The translations under genes were made by a program, and so were the position numbers. 60,573 nucleotides of DNA from Oscillospiraceae bacterium (lineage in GTDB: Bacteria > Bacillota > Clostridia > Oscillospirales > Oscillospiraceae): NCBI GenBank assembly GCA_016296635.1, contig JAEDIZ010000002.1:1-60573 (forward strand), written 5' to 3'. The notes beneath the pieces are model-generated. The model worked only from the letters and a program-made list of their open reading frames with translations. It had not been told where the DNA came from and searched no databases. This document shows, piece by piece, positions 41,388 through 52,500 of the stretch. Position 1 is the stretch's first letter, and each line of letters opens with the position of its first letter.

Positions 41388-42131
41388 TCAGAATTCTGCA
41401 AAAACCGGTTGTACGGGATCATTGTTGATGATATGCTGCGGATTATCCTGAAGCAGGAAATCCGCGATTTCGGGGCAGTTGAACTGCGAGATGCAGTCAC
41501 GGGCCTCTTCCAGTCTGGGGGTGCGGCGGAAGGGACTGTGGGCGTCGCTGCCGACAAGATGGACGCATCCTTCCGCCAGCGACCAGTATGCGGTCTGCGC
41601 CGCATGGCGGCCGAACATACCGAAAAGGCTGCCCTTGTTGATCTGCAGGACAGAGCCCTGCTCTGCCCAGCGGAAAAGAAGCTCGTGTTCATCCTGAACG
41701 CAGTAATACCGTTCCGGATGGGCAATGACCGGAACCAGTCCGAGACTCATGACGGCATGCAGCATGTCATGCATGAAAATGGCGGGGGCGTCAAAGCCGA
41801 ACTCTATCAGAAGATACCGGCTGCCGGCCAGCGTCAGGATTTTTCTCTTTTCAATCAGTGCGGGAAGATCCGCCGTGACATAGACCTCCATGCCGGGGTA
41901 AACTGTCAGCGGGATCTCCTGCTGCCGGAGCATCTGCGAAAACCGGCGAAACCGGCCTGCAAGATCTGCGTCCGGATAATTATCAAACTGATTCGGGACA
42001 TTGCAATGCGGTGTTGCGGCGATTGCGCTGACGCCGCTTTCGACTGCAGTCCGGGCCATCATGCAGCTTTCCTCTTCCGAGGCAGCGCCGTCGTCCACAC
42101 CCGGAAGGATATGGCAATGCAGGTCAATCAT
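41388..42131 (-). CDS. CpsB/CapC family tyrosine-protein phosphatase (PHP domain)
   Basis: A 247-aa PHP-fold phosphatase. MIDLHCHILPGVDDGA is the N-terminal metal-binding signature; AATPHCNVPNQF, GMEVYVTADL, PVIAHPERYYCVQ and HLVGSDAHSPFRR supply the other His, Glu and Asp ligands for the trinuclear metal site. It removes phosphate from the tyrosine tails of BY-kinases, here encoded two and three genes downstream, completing a kinase-phosphatase switch. Length is normal. Confidence 0.92.
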   Translation of the reverse strand: MIDLHCHILPGVDDGAASEEESCMMARTAVESGVSAIAATPHCNVPNQFDNYPDADLAGRFRRFSQMLRQQEIPLTVYPGMEVYVTADLPALIEKRKILTLAGSRYLLIEFGFDAPAIFMHDMLHAVMSLGLVPVIAHPERYYCVQDEHELLFRWAEQGSVLQINKGSLFGMFGRHAAQTAYWSLAEGCVHLVGSDAHSPFRRTPRLEEARDCISQFNCPEIADFLLQDNPQHIINNDPVQPVFAEF

Positions 42132-42150
42132 CGCAATTCTCCGTTCAAGT

Positions 42151-42894
42151 TTACTCGCCCTGATACTGTTTCAGGTACTGTGCTTTTTTCAGACTTTTCT
42201 GTTCCTGATAGGTCTGCTCGATCTGAACGACCAGCGCATCGTCTCTGCCGGCGTCCGCCAGCAGCGAGCGCAGCTTCGTCAGAACCTCGTCCACCTGCGC
42301 GTCACATTCGCTCTCCAGCGCCAGCGCCTCGGAAATCCTGCCGGCAATCGCCTGCTGCTTGCGTTCCTGCGTCAGCTCGCCGGAACTGTATTCGTCGATC
42401 ACGCTCTGCACGAGCGCGTCCAGCTTTCCCTCATATGTTGCCTGCAGAACATACATCTGTGCGATGCACTGCTGGATCTGATCGTCCACGGAAGGTGCGG
42501 CACTCTGCACGGCAGGCTGCTGCGGTGCGGGTGCGCCAGCCGGCTTTTCGACGGCAGGGGCTTGCGCCTGCTCCTGCGCGGGAGCATCGGGCACGGGCTC
42601 CTGCTGCTCCGGCTCTCCCAGCAGTAGCTCTGCAGCAGTTTCAATGCTGAGCGTGCCGTCAGTAAGGGCGGCGATCTCTTCATCTGAAAAGGTGTGCGGC
42701 TCAATATGGAATTCTTCCATCGCCTCGTCCATGACTTTCCGGGAATCGTGCATCTGCTGCTCCAGAGAGTCGGAGGACATACGCAGCCCATAGAAAAGGG
42801 CTTTTATATTGTTCCGCTGCCATAGGGCGGTGAGTGCCAGCACGAGCGCCAGTATGCCCAAAATCCACAGGACGTTTTTATTGCGATTCTTCAT
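42151..42894 (-). CDS. membrane-anchored protein with Pro/Gln/Ala linker and coiled coil, function unknown
   Basis: A 247-aa protein. One N-terminal transmembrane helix (VLWILGILALVLALTALW, residues 8-25) is followed by a helical region, a Gln/Pro/Ala-rich linker (about 95-130) and a C-terminal helix-rich, charged region (about 135-247) likely to form a coiled coil. I recognise no family. Its place between the CapD-type gene and CpsB suggests a scaffold for the polymer or secretion machinery. Confidence 0.65.
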   Translation of the reverse strand: MKNRNKNVLWILGILALVLALTALWQRNNIKALFYGLRMSSDSLEQQMHDSRKVMDEAMEEFHIEPHTFSDEEIAALTDGTLSIETAAELLLGEPEQQEPVPDAPAQEQAQAPAVEKPAGAPAPQQPAVQSAAPSVDDQIQQCIAQMYVLQATYEGKLDALVQSVIDEYSSGELTQERKQQAIAGRISEALALESECDAQVDEVLTKLRSLLADAGRDDALVVQIEQTYQEQKSLKKAQYLKQYQGE

Positions 42895-42929
42895 GTCATT
42901 CCTTTCAGATGATATCCGCTGCCGGAAGA

Positions 42930-44810
42930 TTATGCTGATTCGGTACAGACCTGCGTGCGGATGGCCTCCGCATTCACGATCTCCGGCTCACGGAAGGTAG
43001 GCACCATCCGGTGCAGCATCCGGAAAATTTCCTCGCGGTCGCCGCTTTCCGCGGCCTTTGCCAGCTCGTCCAGCATTTTGGCCATAACATCCGGATCTGC
43101 CGGTGCTGCTTTTTCAACAAATATCTTTTCGTTTTCCGTTCGGTCAAGATCTGCGCTGGCGGTCAGAAGCTCTTCATAAAGCTTTTCACCGGGCCGCAGA
43201 CCGACCTCCTCAATTGCGATATCCGTGTACGGCTGGTAGCCGGACAGAAGGATCATCTTCTCTGCCAGATCTATGATGCGCACCGGCTCACCCATATCCA
43301 GTACATAGACCTCGCCGCTGTCTGCAAAGGAACCGGCCTCCAGAACCAGCTGCGCTGCCTCGGGAATCGTCATAAAATAGCGGATGATCCGCTTGTCCGT
43401 AATCGTAACGGGGCCGCCGTGAGCGATCTGTCTGCTGAAGAGCGGGATTACGGAGCCGTTGGAGCCGAGAACATTGCCGAAACGGACAGCGGCAAAGCAG
43501 GTTCCGTTTTTCGTTCGCAGACTCTGAATGATCTGTTCGCAGAGGTATTTTGTCGCGCCCATGATGTTCGTGGGATTGACGGCCTTGTCCGTGGAGATCA
43601 GGACAAACTTCTCCGCGTGATACTTTCTTGCCGTGACGGCGGTGTTGTATGTACCGAACACATTGTTCTTGATGGCTTCTTCCGGGCAGCTTTCCATCAG
43701 CGGCACATGCTTGTGGGCAGCGGCATGGAACACCAGCTGCGGATGGTACATCTCAAAGATCCGATCGATCTTCTGCCGGTCGCGAACCGAGGCGATTTCG
43801 ACCGAGAGCGGGAAATCTCTGCCGTAACGAAGCAGCAGCTCATTCTGCAGATCATAGGTCGAGTTTTCCGCAATGTCCACGATCACAAGACGGCGGGGCT
43901 TATAGGCCGCGATCTGACTGCAGAGCGCAGAGCCGATGGAACCGCCGCCTCCGGTGACGAGAACGGTCTTGTCCTCCACGAAGTCGGCGATTCGCCTGTT
44001 GTTCAGCTCCACCTGCTTCCGGCCGAGAAGATCCTCAATCTGCACCGAACGCAGATTGGAATCGGAGGGCTTGCCGGACTGAATCTGCGAAATGGGATCG
44101 TCCAGGATCCGCAGCCGGCAGTTGGTCTTTGCACAGAGGTTGAGGATCTCCGTCCGCCGCTCCAGCGGCAGATGCAGCGCGGCCAGAACGATTTCCGTGA
44201 CCGGCGTATCGCGCAGGATTTCCTCCAGATCATTGATCGGACCGTAAACGCGGATACCCTGAATCCGCTTTCCTTTCTTGGCTGGATCGTCGTCAATAAA
44301 GCAATAGGGGTGATAGCGGGTATCGGGCAGGCTGAGAAGCTCAGCCGCCAAAGCGGCGCCCGCGCTTCCTGCACCGATGATCGCAATGCTTTTCTTACCC
44401 GCATTTGCATTGAAGCCGTTTACGCTTCTCCGATAGATTCGATAGGAAAATCGGAACAGCAGCATGAAAAGCAGTGCCAGCGCCGTGCCGGTAAGGGCCT
44501 GCGTGATCCAAATACGGTTCGTATCCAGGATCAGATTCAGAACGCAGTAAAGCAGAAAGCCAAACGCCATGCCGGAAAACAGAAGCAGATATTCCCGGCT
44601 TTCGGCATAACGCCAAAGGCTTTCGTATGTTTTGAAAAGAAGCTGCATAATAAAGAAGCAGATCAGCAGAAGTCCGATGTGCAGCAGCAGATTGTAAAGC
44701 CGGATGTCCTCCCGGATCAGTGCCGGCAGAAACAGGGCGAAATTACAGATAAATATCAAAATCAGATCCATCAGCAGGACAAAATACCCGCGGTATCTGG
44801 AAAAATTCAT
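42930..44810 (-). CDS. CapD/EpsC-type membrane nucleotide-sugar dehydratase
   Basis: A 626-aa polysaccharide biosynthesis protein. Four N-terminal membrane helices (to about residue 125) are followed by a first Rossmann-like domain (IAIIGAGSAGAALAAELL) and a catalytic SDR domain (VLVTGGGGSIGSALCSQI). The active site has the Met-Lys form (NPTNIMGATKYLCEQ) found in UDP-GlcNAc 4,6-dehydratases of the FlaA1/CapD group. It makes a 4-keto-6-deoxy sugar precursor for a surface glycan. ATG at 44810 with GGGGAA is preferred over an upstream GTG at 44825. No glycosyltransferase gene adjoins it. Confidence 0.88.
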   Translation of the reverse strand: MNFSRYRGYFVLLMDLILIFICNFALFLPALIREDIRLYNLLLHIGLLLICFFIMQLLFKTYESLWRYAESREYLLLFSGMAFGFLLYCVLNLILDTNRIWITQALTGTALALLFMLLFRFSYRIYRRSVNGFNANAGKKSIAIIGAGSAGAALAAELLSLPDTRYHPYCFIDDDPAKKGKRIQGIRVYGPINDLEEILRDTPVTEIVLAALHLPLERRTEILNLCAKTNCRLRILDDPISQIQSGKPSDSNLRSVQIEDLLGRKQVELNNRRIADFVEDKTVLVTGGGGSIGSALCSQIAAYKPRRLVIVDIAENSTYDLQNELLLRYGRDFPLSVEIASVRDRQKIDRIFEMYHPQLVFHAAAHKHVPLMESCPEEAIKNNVFGTYNTAVTARKYHAEKFVLISTDKAVNPTNIMGATKYLCEQIIQSLRTKNGTCFAAVRFGNVLGSNGSVIPLFSRQIAHGGPVTITDKRIIRYFMTIPEAAQLVLEAGSFADSGEVYVLDMGEPVRIIDLAEKMILLSGYQPYTDIAIEEVGLRPGEKLYEELLTASADLDRTENEKIFVEKAAPADPDVMAKMLDELAKAAESGDREEIFRMLHRMVPTFREPEIVNAEAIRTQVCTESA

Positions 44811-44897
44811 GACTGAGTTCCCCACTAATTCTATGTTGGATACTGTGCGAAAAAGCCCGTTTTCGGCGCAGACCTCTGCCTGCGCGGTAGAAAAAAC

Positions 44898-46127
44898 CTA
44901 CGGCAGGATCCCGTACAGTCTGAGAAGCTCCCTGCGCTGCTTCGCAGTCTGCAGACTGCTGCGCGCGGAGCCGGAATTTGTTTTTGTGCACTCCGCAGCG
45001 TATTTTGCGAGCCGGTCGATCCAGACAATCGGCAGCAGCGCCGGATGCCGGTTCAGAATCGGATAGCGTCCGGCCAGCCTGCTTTTTGACGGAAAGACGG
45101 AGGACAGGATACTGCTGCGTACGCTGCGGCGCTCTGCCTCGACGGCGTTCAGCGTGACGGAAGCCGAATGCAGCCGACCGGGCTCGGACGAGCCGTAGAC
45201 GCCGCCGTCAATCAGATCGAGCAGCATCGGCTGATGGTCAACCGAAATCTCCGCCCAGCCATCTGTAAGCTCCCACTGGATCTCAAATACCTGCCGGGCG
45301 ATCTGAAAAACGGCTGCCGCAAAAAGCAGAATCTGTGCCTGCGCACATTGCAAATACAACTGCTGCCAGTCGATTCTCCCGGCATACTGCCGCGCCATGA
45401 GGCCGATGTCGCAGACCTGCCGCAGGCCGAAGCCGCTGTGGATAAAGTGCTTATAGGCGTGAAGAAGCAGATACAGCAGATGCTCCTGTGGACAAAGCGT
45501 CAACACCTGCACGCCGTTTTCCGTCGAAAGAATATCGGCATTTCGGTGTGCATCGGCAAAAAAAGCATTGAGATCGCGAAGCGCATCGGAGTCGGGAGCA
45601 AACAGTGCCTTATGCAGCTCGATGTATATCGGGCCGCTTTCGCTGCGCCATCCGACTTCAAAACTCTGCTCCGAGGGCGTGCCTGTCGGCATCAAGCCGT
45701 AATCCCGCAGCCATTGGCAGCAGGAAGAAAACTCTTCCTCCGCAATCAGCAGATCCTCATCGGCGCTGATGCGAAGATCGGGATTCGGCCAAAGGCTTCT
45801 GCAGACGATGCCCTTGACCACCAGCGGATGGAATCCGGCAGTCTGCATGGCGCCGTACAGCGAAAGAAAGTCGGAGGTTTTCTGCGTCTGCTGTGCGATC
45901 TGCAGGGCTGCCTGCTTTTTACAGGCATCAAACAGCGAAGACTGCCTGACGCTTTCGCAGCCGCAGACTGCCGCAAAGGCAGCCGGGAGCAGCTTGTGCG
46001 ACCGGGCAAGAGTCCAAAATGCCGTCAGATCCGCATCGGAAACGGGCTTCTCCCATGCAGCGCGTTCATTGCGAACTGCCGCTCTTATGGCTTCAAGAAG
46101 CATTTGTTCCGGATGGGACAGAACCAT
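44898..46127 (-). CDS. nucleotidyltransferase family protein (NTP_transf_5-like)
   Basis: A 409-aa protein. HPLVVKGIVCRSLWPNPDLRI followed by SADEDLLIAEEEFS gives the G-(S/I)...D-x-D pattern of the NTP_transf_5 group of nucleotidyltransferases; YIELHKALF and LLLHAYKHFIHSGFGLRQVCDI are further family landmarks. In other Firmicutes such proteins sit in RiPP and lasso-peptide loci with HprK-like kinases and PqqD proteins. It is the first gene of the minus operon, divergent from the giant surface protein gene. GGAGAT precedes the ATG. Its substrate, protein or small molecule, is unknown. Confidence 0.8.
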   Translation of the reverse strand: MVLSHPEQMLLEAIRAAVRNERAAWEKPVSDADLTAFWTLARSHKLLPAAFAAVCGCESVRQSSLFDACKKQAALQIAQQTQKTSDFLSLYGAMQTAGFHPLVVKGIVCRSLWPNPDLRISADEDLLIAEEEFSSCCQWLRDYGLMPTGTPSEQSFEVGWRSESGPIYIELHKALFAPDSDALRDLNAFFADAHRNADILSTENGVQVLTLCPQEHLLYLLLHAYKHFIHSGFGLRQVCDIGLMARQYAGRIDWQQLYLQCAQAQILLFAAAVFQIARQVFEIQWELTDGWAEISVDHQPMLLDLIDGGVYGSSEPGRLHSASVTLNAVEAERRSVRSSILSSVFPSKSRLAGRYPILNRHPALLPIVWIDRLAKYAAECTKTNSGSARSSLQTAKQRRELLRLYGILP

Positions 46128-46184
46128 GCGTATCTCCTCAATCTATGACGAAAGCTGTCGAAAGGCATTACTCACTAATTCTAT

Positions 46185-46213
46185 AATATAGTATATCTTC
46201 CTACGTTTTTCAA
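46185..46213 (-). promoter_or_regulatory. promoter of the minus surface/secretion operon
   Basis: TTGAAA (46213-46208) and TATATT (46190-46185), 17-bp spacer, minus strand. The following bases ATAGAATTAGTG (46184-46173) occur again just upstream of the capD-type gene. Confidence 0.6.
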
Positions 46214-46239
46214 TGATGCGGTTCTTTTTTTTGCGCCCG

Positions 46240-46295
46240 TTCGACAATATTCTGTCAACCGGCTGCGAAAAAAACCTATCCGCAGCCGTCTTTTT
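46240..46295. promoter_or_regulatory. palindrome and orphan terminator-like hairpin in the divergent control region
   Basis: TTCGACAATATTCTGTCAA (46240-46258) is an imperfect palindrome. Directly after it, CGGCTGCG (46260-46267) pairs with CGCAGCCG (46281-46288), followed by T5 on the plus strand. No gene ends here, so the hairpin could end a small RNA or antisense leader. With the two promoters this accounts for the 381-nt gap 46128-46508; no protein gene is seen in it. Confidence 0.4.
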
Positions 46296-46343
46296 GCGAT
46301 GATAGCCGGAAGGAACAAAGATTTCCTAAAAAAATTATGTAAA

Positions 46344-46387
46344 TAAGCAAACGCTTACTTGAAATTGCTGGAGAGAATCGTTATAAT
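46344..46387 (+). promoter_or_regulatory. strong promoter of the giant gene/RiPP operon, with adjacent inverted repeat
   Basis: TTGAAA (46359-46364) and perfect TATAAT (46382-46387), 17-bp spacer. TAAGC-AAAC-GCTTA (46344-46357) stops just before the -35 box; its inner AAGCGTTTGC (minus strand) resembles the core of LacI-family or catabolite-response sites. The transcript leader is about 115 nt. Confidence 0.7.
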
Positions 46388-46508
46388 ACATGATGAATAA
46401 AATTGCCGAGCTATACGCTGCTTTTGACGTTTTCCGTGTCGGGCGCGGCTGCACCGGCTTTGTGCCGGGAATACACTTGTAGATTTTGAGTATGTTTGAA
46501 AGGATTGG

Positions 46509-49500
46509 ATGACGATGAAGCATACTTTCAGTAAAAGAATCGTAGCTCTTTTCCTCGCACTTGTCATGCTGTGCGGTCTTCTGCCCGTTATGGCATTTGC
46601 GGCAGAGGGCGGCAGCAGCACGCCGACGGTCGTGATCGCAGGCTCGGACTTTCAGGCACCGGGCGGTGATACGGAGGGCGTTGCGAACGTAACAGCCATT
46701 CTGACACAGATGCAGGAGGACTATCTTTCGATAGATGGCTTCCTGTTTTCGGGTGACTATACCAACGAGTACCCTACGTCGGGAAGCGCCCTGCAGCCGC
46801 ATCTGAATCAGCTGAAAAACACCGTGGAGGGCTTTTACGGCACCGATCTGCATGAGGTCTACGTGCAGGGCAACCACGATCAGGTCACGCAGGGCACCGG
46901 CGGCCTTTCCGGCACCGGCGCACATGATCCGGATAGCGGCAAATACGGCGTATACGTCATCGATGAGGATGACTACCAGTGGTACAACAATGACGCAAGC
47001 CGGATCAGAACGGCAGCGGACAATCTGCAGACCTATCTGAACGGCAAGGTCGCAGACGGTTTTACTGCGCCCATTTTCGTCGTTTCCCATCTGCCGCTGC
47101 ACTATTCTCTGCGTACCAAGAATGACGGCGACGGCAAATATGCCAAGTACATCTTTGACGTTTTGCAGGCAGGCGGCCAAGCCGGTCTGAACATCATCTA
47201 CCTGTTCGGCCATGACCATTCCCACGGCTGGGATAATTATCTCGGTGGCGCCTGCATCTATCTGCCCGAAGGCGACAGCATCAACATCGCCAACGAAGGC
47301 AGCCAGAGCTCCTATCAGGCATATAATCTGGCGTTCACCTACATGAACGCCGGTTATGTCGGCTACTATACCGACAAAGGCTCGGGCACGACGAATACCA
47401 GCGGCGTTGACGATACGCTGACCATGTCGGTCTTTGCAATCACAGATACCACCGTGACCGTTTCCCGTTACAGTGCATCCGGCGTCCACAATCTGAAAGC
47501 ACGCGGTGTGCAGAACGTGGAAAAGGACACGGGCAACACGGAAGTGAAGAATCTGACGGTTTATGCATCTCCTCGCACGGAGCAGCTGAATCTGCAGTTG
47601 GCTCCGGTTGTGAAAACGCCGGTCTCACTGGCTGCAGACATTGGTGATGCGAAAATCTTCTGCACGCCCGACAGCGTTGACCTTTCAAACTATACCTTTA
47701 CCGTGACCTATGACGATGACAGCACCGAAGAGCTGCGCGCAGATCAGGTGACGGTCGGTACGCCGACAGCAGCAAGAGGCGCAGACTCTGTTGAGGTCAC
47801 CTACGGCGATCTGAGCTGCACGGTTTCCGTGACTGTACTGGGTGCGGTTTCCGGCACCGGCGTGCTGACGGACTCGGCTCTGGTGGAATCCGCCGAGCCG
47901 ATTTCGGATACCACGGACATCGAAGCATGCCTGCCTGCAGCGGCCGAAGGTTTCGAATGGCAGATCGATGCCTATGACTTTACCGCAGCGGATGAATATG
48001 ACGGTGAAGATGTGATCCTCGCCATGCCGGTTTCCTCCCGCCGTGCGGTCGGCTACTATTATAATGAGCAGACGAATGCACTGGAAGAGCTGACCGGCAC
48101 GACCGTCCGCATTGCAGGCGGAAATTACTTCGTGTTCACCGCCACTCATTTCAGCACCTATCTGACCGCAGAGCAGAAAACCGGCTCCACGGCATCGAGT
48201 GACTGGATCGAGTTCCCGGGCAGCACCGAAACGATTTACAAACTGGTAGATGGTCCCCAGGCAAACGGTGACTATGTCATTGCAACGAGCAACAGCGCAG
48301 GCAGTGCAAATGCCGTGAGCCATAATGCAAACGGAGATAAAGTTGACAATGAACCGGTTACTGTATTGGGTGCAGACACCAAGAGTTCTGTTCCGTACAT
48401 TAGCAGCGTAGATGGAAAAGCTGTTTGGACAGCAAGTTCTAATACAAGTTTTACGCTCAAAAATGATAGTGGTTATCTATGCTATCCTGGATGGGGAAAG
48501 CACTTGTATTATTCCAACGACTATAGTAGCAAATGGACATATAGTAAGAATAAGCTTTCCACTTCAGGCGTTTACTTGCAAAATAATGATGGTGAATGGG
48601 CGACAACTAGAAAGGCAAATAATGCCACATCTGTCTATTTCTACGAGAAAACCGATCTCCCTGCAACGTCTACCTACGTCAAAGCAAGCTACACAAACGG
48701 CTACACCATCGCGCTGAGCGATTGGACGAACGAGACCCGCAATACCATCAAAAATGACATCACAGTCCAGAAAGCCAACAGCGCAAGCGGCGCGGGCGCC
48801 ACAACCGTGACCGACTTTACCGTCGATTGGTCTGACGTGGCTTCCGCAGTCGGTAACTACCCCGCTTACATTAAATACACCGCCAACGGCAAGACCAGTA
48901 CCCTTGGCACGATGACGATCCACATCGTTCCCGATGAAACGGTTACGTTCAAGAGCATCGATTCTTATGAGGGCTACGTTACGGTGGGCAGCGGCAGTGC
49001 CGCCAAGACCCACAGCACCGTCACCCTGACGGTTACGCCCTTTAACGGAGCAAGCTATGACGTGACGATCCCCGTCACCGTGAATATGCTCTCCGGCGAC
49101 TTCAATACCTCCGTCGTGGGTACATATCCCAATCTGACGGTGACCTATTCCTACGGCGGTCAGACCTTTACCCAAACCGGTTACACGCTGATCGTCAACG
49201 AGAAGACTCCCCCCAACGACTATCCGCAGTATCCGGATCCCGGCTCCGTCAAGGTCGATAAGTCGGCAGTCGGCGTGGACTTCCAAAGCACCGGTATCGC
49301 AAAGGTCGAGCTTTCCGCCTCCGGCGTTCCCGTGGATAACGGCATCGACGTCATCGTCATGGTCGATACCTCCAGCTCCATGAAATATGATATGGCCGGT
49401 AATACATCGAATGTGCCCGAAAAAGACCAAAGAATTACGGCACTGAGAGCATCCTTGACGGAAATGATCAATTCGTTCAAGACTCCGAATGAAGACGGCA

Positions 49501-52500
49501 CGATCCCGGATATCCGCATTGCGGTTGCGGACTTCAACGGCTATGACGGCGCGCAGCTTTCGCAGAGCACCGACTACTTCGGAACCGGCTCCAGCAACCC
49601 GAGAACCGGTCAGAACTACGGCAAGGTCTATACCGGCAGCGGCGAGTATAATGCGGGCGCTTTTATTCAGATCACAGCCGATATGGGCACATCCTTTATT
49701 GACAGCATTACCACCCAATCCGGTACAAACTACGACTATGCTTTCGACAGCGTCTATAAGCTGGCAACCGCGATCCAGGATGCAAACGGAGAAAATCAGC
49801 GCGATTTGTATGTCATCTTCATGTCCGACGGCGCGCCTTTCCAGTATAACCAGTATACGGCGAACTCTAGTGATGCGAACTGGAACAGCTGGCTGAAGGG
49901 TACGTGGGAAAGCGCTCAAGAAGTGGCGGAAAGCGGCGTATTAAAGAGCACCGCCCACAGCTACTTCTATAACGGCGCAGGCAACAAGCACCGTATGGCA
50001 GAAGCCATCAAGGGCGATCCCGACACGACTTATGAAGTCATTTCCTTCGATGTTAACGGCAATACCGGTACGCCGGAAAGTCTGATATCGATCAACGGTC
50101 TCGGCGCGGCCATGTACTCTGTCGGCTTCTGCCTTGCAGATGACAGCGCAATCACCGTTGACAGCATGGAGTATGTTCTGACGAATATCGCCTCTTCTCC
50201 GGATAAGGCATATTTTGTCACGCAGGCAGCCGAGCTGACGGACGCCTTCAACAGTATTGCCCACGATCTGAAATATGCCGCAACAGCAGCTTACTTTGAC
50301 GATACCATGGGCGAGGACTTCGATCTGCAGCTCGGAACCGTCAACTACACCGTGAACGGTACGAACAAGACGATTGCCCCGGAAATCAAGGTTTCCCTCT
50401 ATAATCTTTACACTGCAAATGAAGTCGGCACGGTCGTTGACGGCAAAACCGTTACGCAGGAAATGGTCGGCACGAGAAAGCCCGGCGCGCCCGAAGTTGT
50501 AGAAACCGTTACCTTTAATGATGTCGGTACCGAGGCTTACTCCTCTGCACTCGGCAGCGCAAACATTCTGATCGACGGCGTCATCCGTGCCAAGAGCTTC
50601 TTCTATAATACCAATGCGGAAGCGGTTCAGATCGACACGAACGGTGATGGCAACACAGACTATGATCTGCCGGCTGAAACCTTCTACTGGAACATCGGCA
50701 CGCTCCGTCGTCAGGAAGTTGTCCTTAGCTACTACGTGTGTCTGACCGGCTCCATGGTGGGCAAGGTCTCCGAGGGTTCTTACCCCACCAACAAGAGCGC
50801 AACGCTCTATTATTCCAACTGGCTCGGCAATGACGCGAAGAAGGTCACCGTATCTCCCGTGATGCCCTGGGGCGGTGCGCAGATCAGCTACGGCTTCTAT
50901 CTGGTCAACAGGGACGGCGTTCCCGTGACCAACCAGACCACCGGCGTCACCGGCTCCTTCGCCGACGCCGTGAAGCTGACCTCCCCCGTGGTTGCCAGCT
51001 ACATCAATCTGAACAATTCCGGTAATATTGACGCATCTGTCGTTGCTTCGGATGTTCTGCCGGAGGGTTACATGCTGTTTGACTCGGCAGCAGAGTATAC
51101 GCTGTCCATCAACAGTGACGGAACCGGCAGCTGGACAATTACCGGCGGCAGCGGCATTACAAAGGATACGACCTACGTCGCAAACTATAAGTCCGGCGCT
51201 GCGGCTACCACGCAGAGAACCGCAACCGATCCCAGCTACGACTACACCAACACCACCGTATGGTTCGCCGTCAAGTATGAGATCAAGTGCATCCCCGATG
51301 CAGTTGTCATCGATTACGGTCTGCCCGTGGATATCGACGTTCTTGCCAACGATATGTTCGGCGCAAACGGCAAGCTGGAAGCAATCGGCGCCATGGGCGC
51401 TGTTGACCCTTCGCAGCTGAACTCTACGACCTTTGCCGCAGCTCTGCCCGCAGGCTTTGTTTCTGAAGGTAAGCTGACGCTTGCACACGGCGAAGCAAGC
51501 ATCAACGGCGCCAAGGTGCGCTATACGCCTACCGATATGCTGCTGGCAGATGCAGAGCAGTTTGTCTATGCTGCAAACTGTGCCAACGCAAGATATCAGT
51601 TCGGCACGGTCACCGTCATCCCTGCCACCAGCATCTACTATGAAGACAGCTTCGTGACCTTTGACGGCAGCTGGACGACAGTCGGAACGGCAGAGGATAA
51701 GACGCAGGCAGAGGATCGCCCCGGCGCATTCAGCCTGGGTGAGTTCGATGCGAACAACGTCTACGGTTACGATGGCGCTTACAGCTCCTATACCACCTAT
51801 TCCCTCGGCGCGGCAAAGAAGACAACCGTCAGCAGCAGCACCAATGCCAATCCGCCCACGGCAAAGTTCACCTTCACCGGCACGGCCTTTGATGTTGTCA
51901 GTATGACCAACAGCACCACTGGCACGATTCTGGTCGATGTCTATCAGGGTACCGAGGCGTCCGGCACCGCAATCAATAACTGGATCGTAGATACCTACTA
52001 CGGCTATGCCCGTACGCAGGATGCAACGAACCCCTTCCTGAAGCGCACATGGACTTACGGCAGCGATCAGGCATGGCACGTTGTGACGGAAGAGGTCAAC
52101 GAGAAGCCTAATAACGCAGCGACCACGCTTCCCGAACAGCCGGATACAAGCAAGACTTATGTCGTTTATGAACCGAACTACACATGGACACCGACAACAA
52201 GCGGTGATGCCATCTATCAGGTACCGGTTCTGAAGAGTCCGACACTTGCTTACGGTACATACACGGTTGTGATCAAGCCGATGTATGCAGAAATGTTCGA
52301 TCACGCAAAAGCAGACAGTTATGAGTTCTACTTTGATGCGGTTCGTGTCTATGATCCCGCAGGAAAGCCCACAGAGGGCGTAGTGCATGATGCCTACGCA
52401 GCAGACGGTGAGCTGAATCCGGGTTATGTTGAGATCCGCGATCTGCTGATCGGTGCGGATACCTTCAATGCAGCCGACGGCAGCACGCAGGTGAGCGGTG

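Noticed and set aside
43011..44816. A 601-codon plus-strand open frame opposite the CapD-type gene
   Set aside because: It is the antisense of a clear SDR dehydratase, with no start signals of its own.
46335..47489. A 384-codon minus-strand open frame covering the divergent control region and the start of the giant gene
   Set aside because: It would run through the strong plus-strand promoter and the giant gene's signal-peptide region; no ribosome-binding site or domain supports it.
48290..48660. AT-rich patch considered as an inserted mobile element
   Set aside because: The reading frame continues through it, there are no inverted ends or transposase, and it encodes a plausible protein domain; domain exchange fits better.
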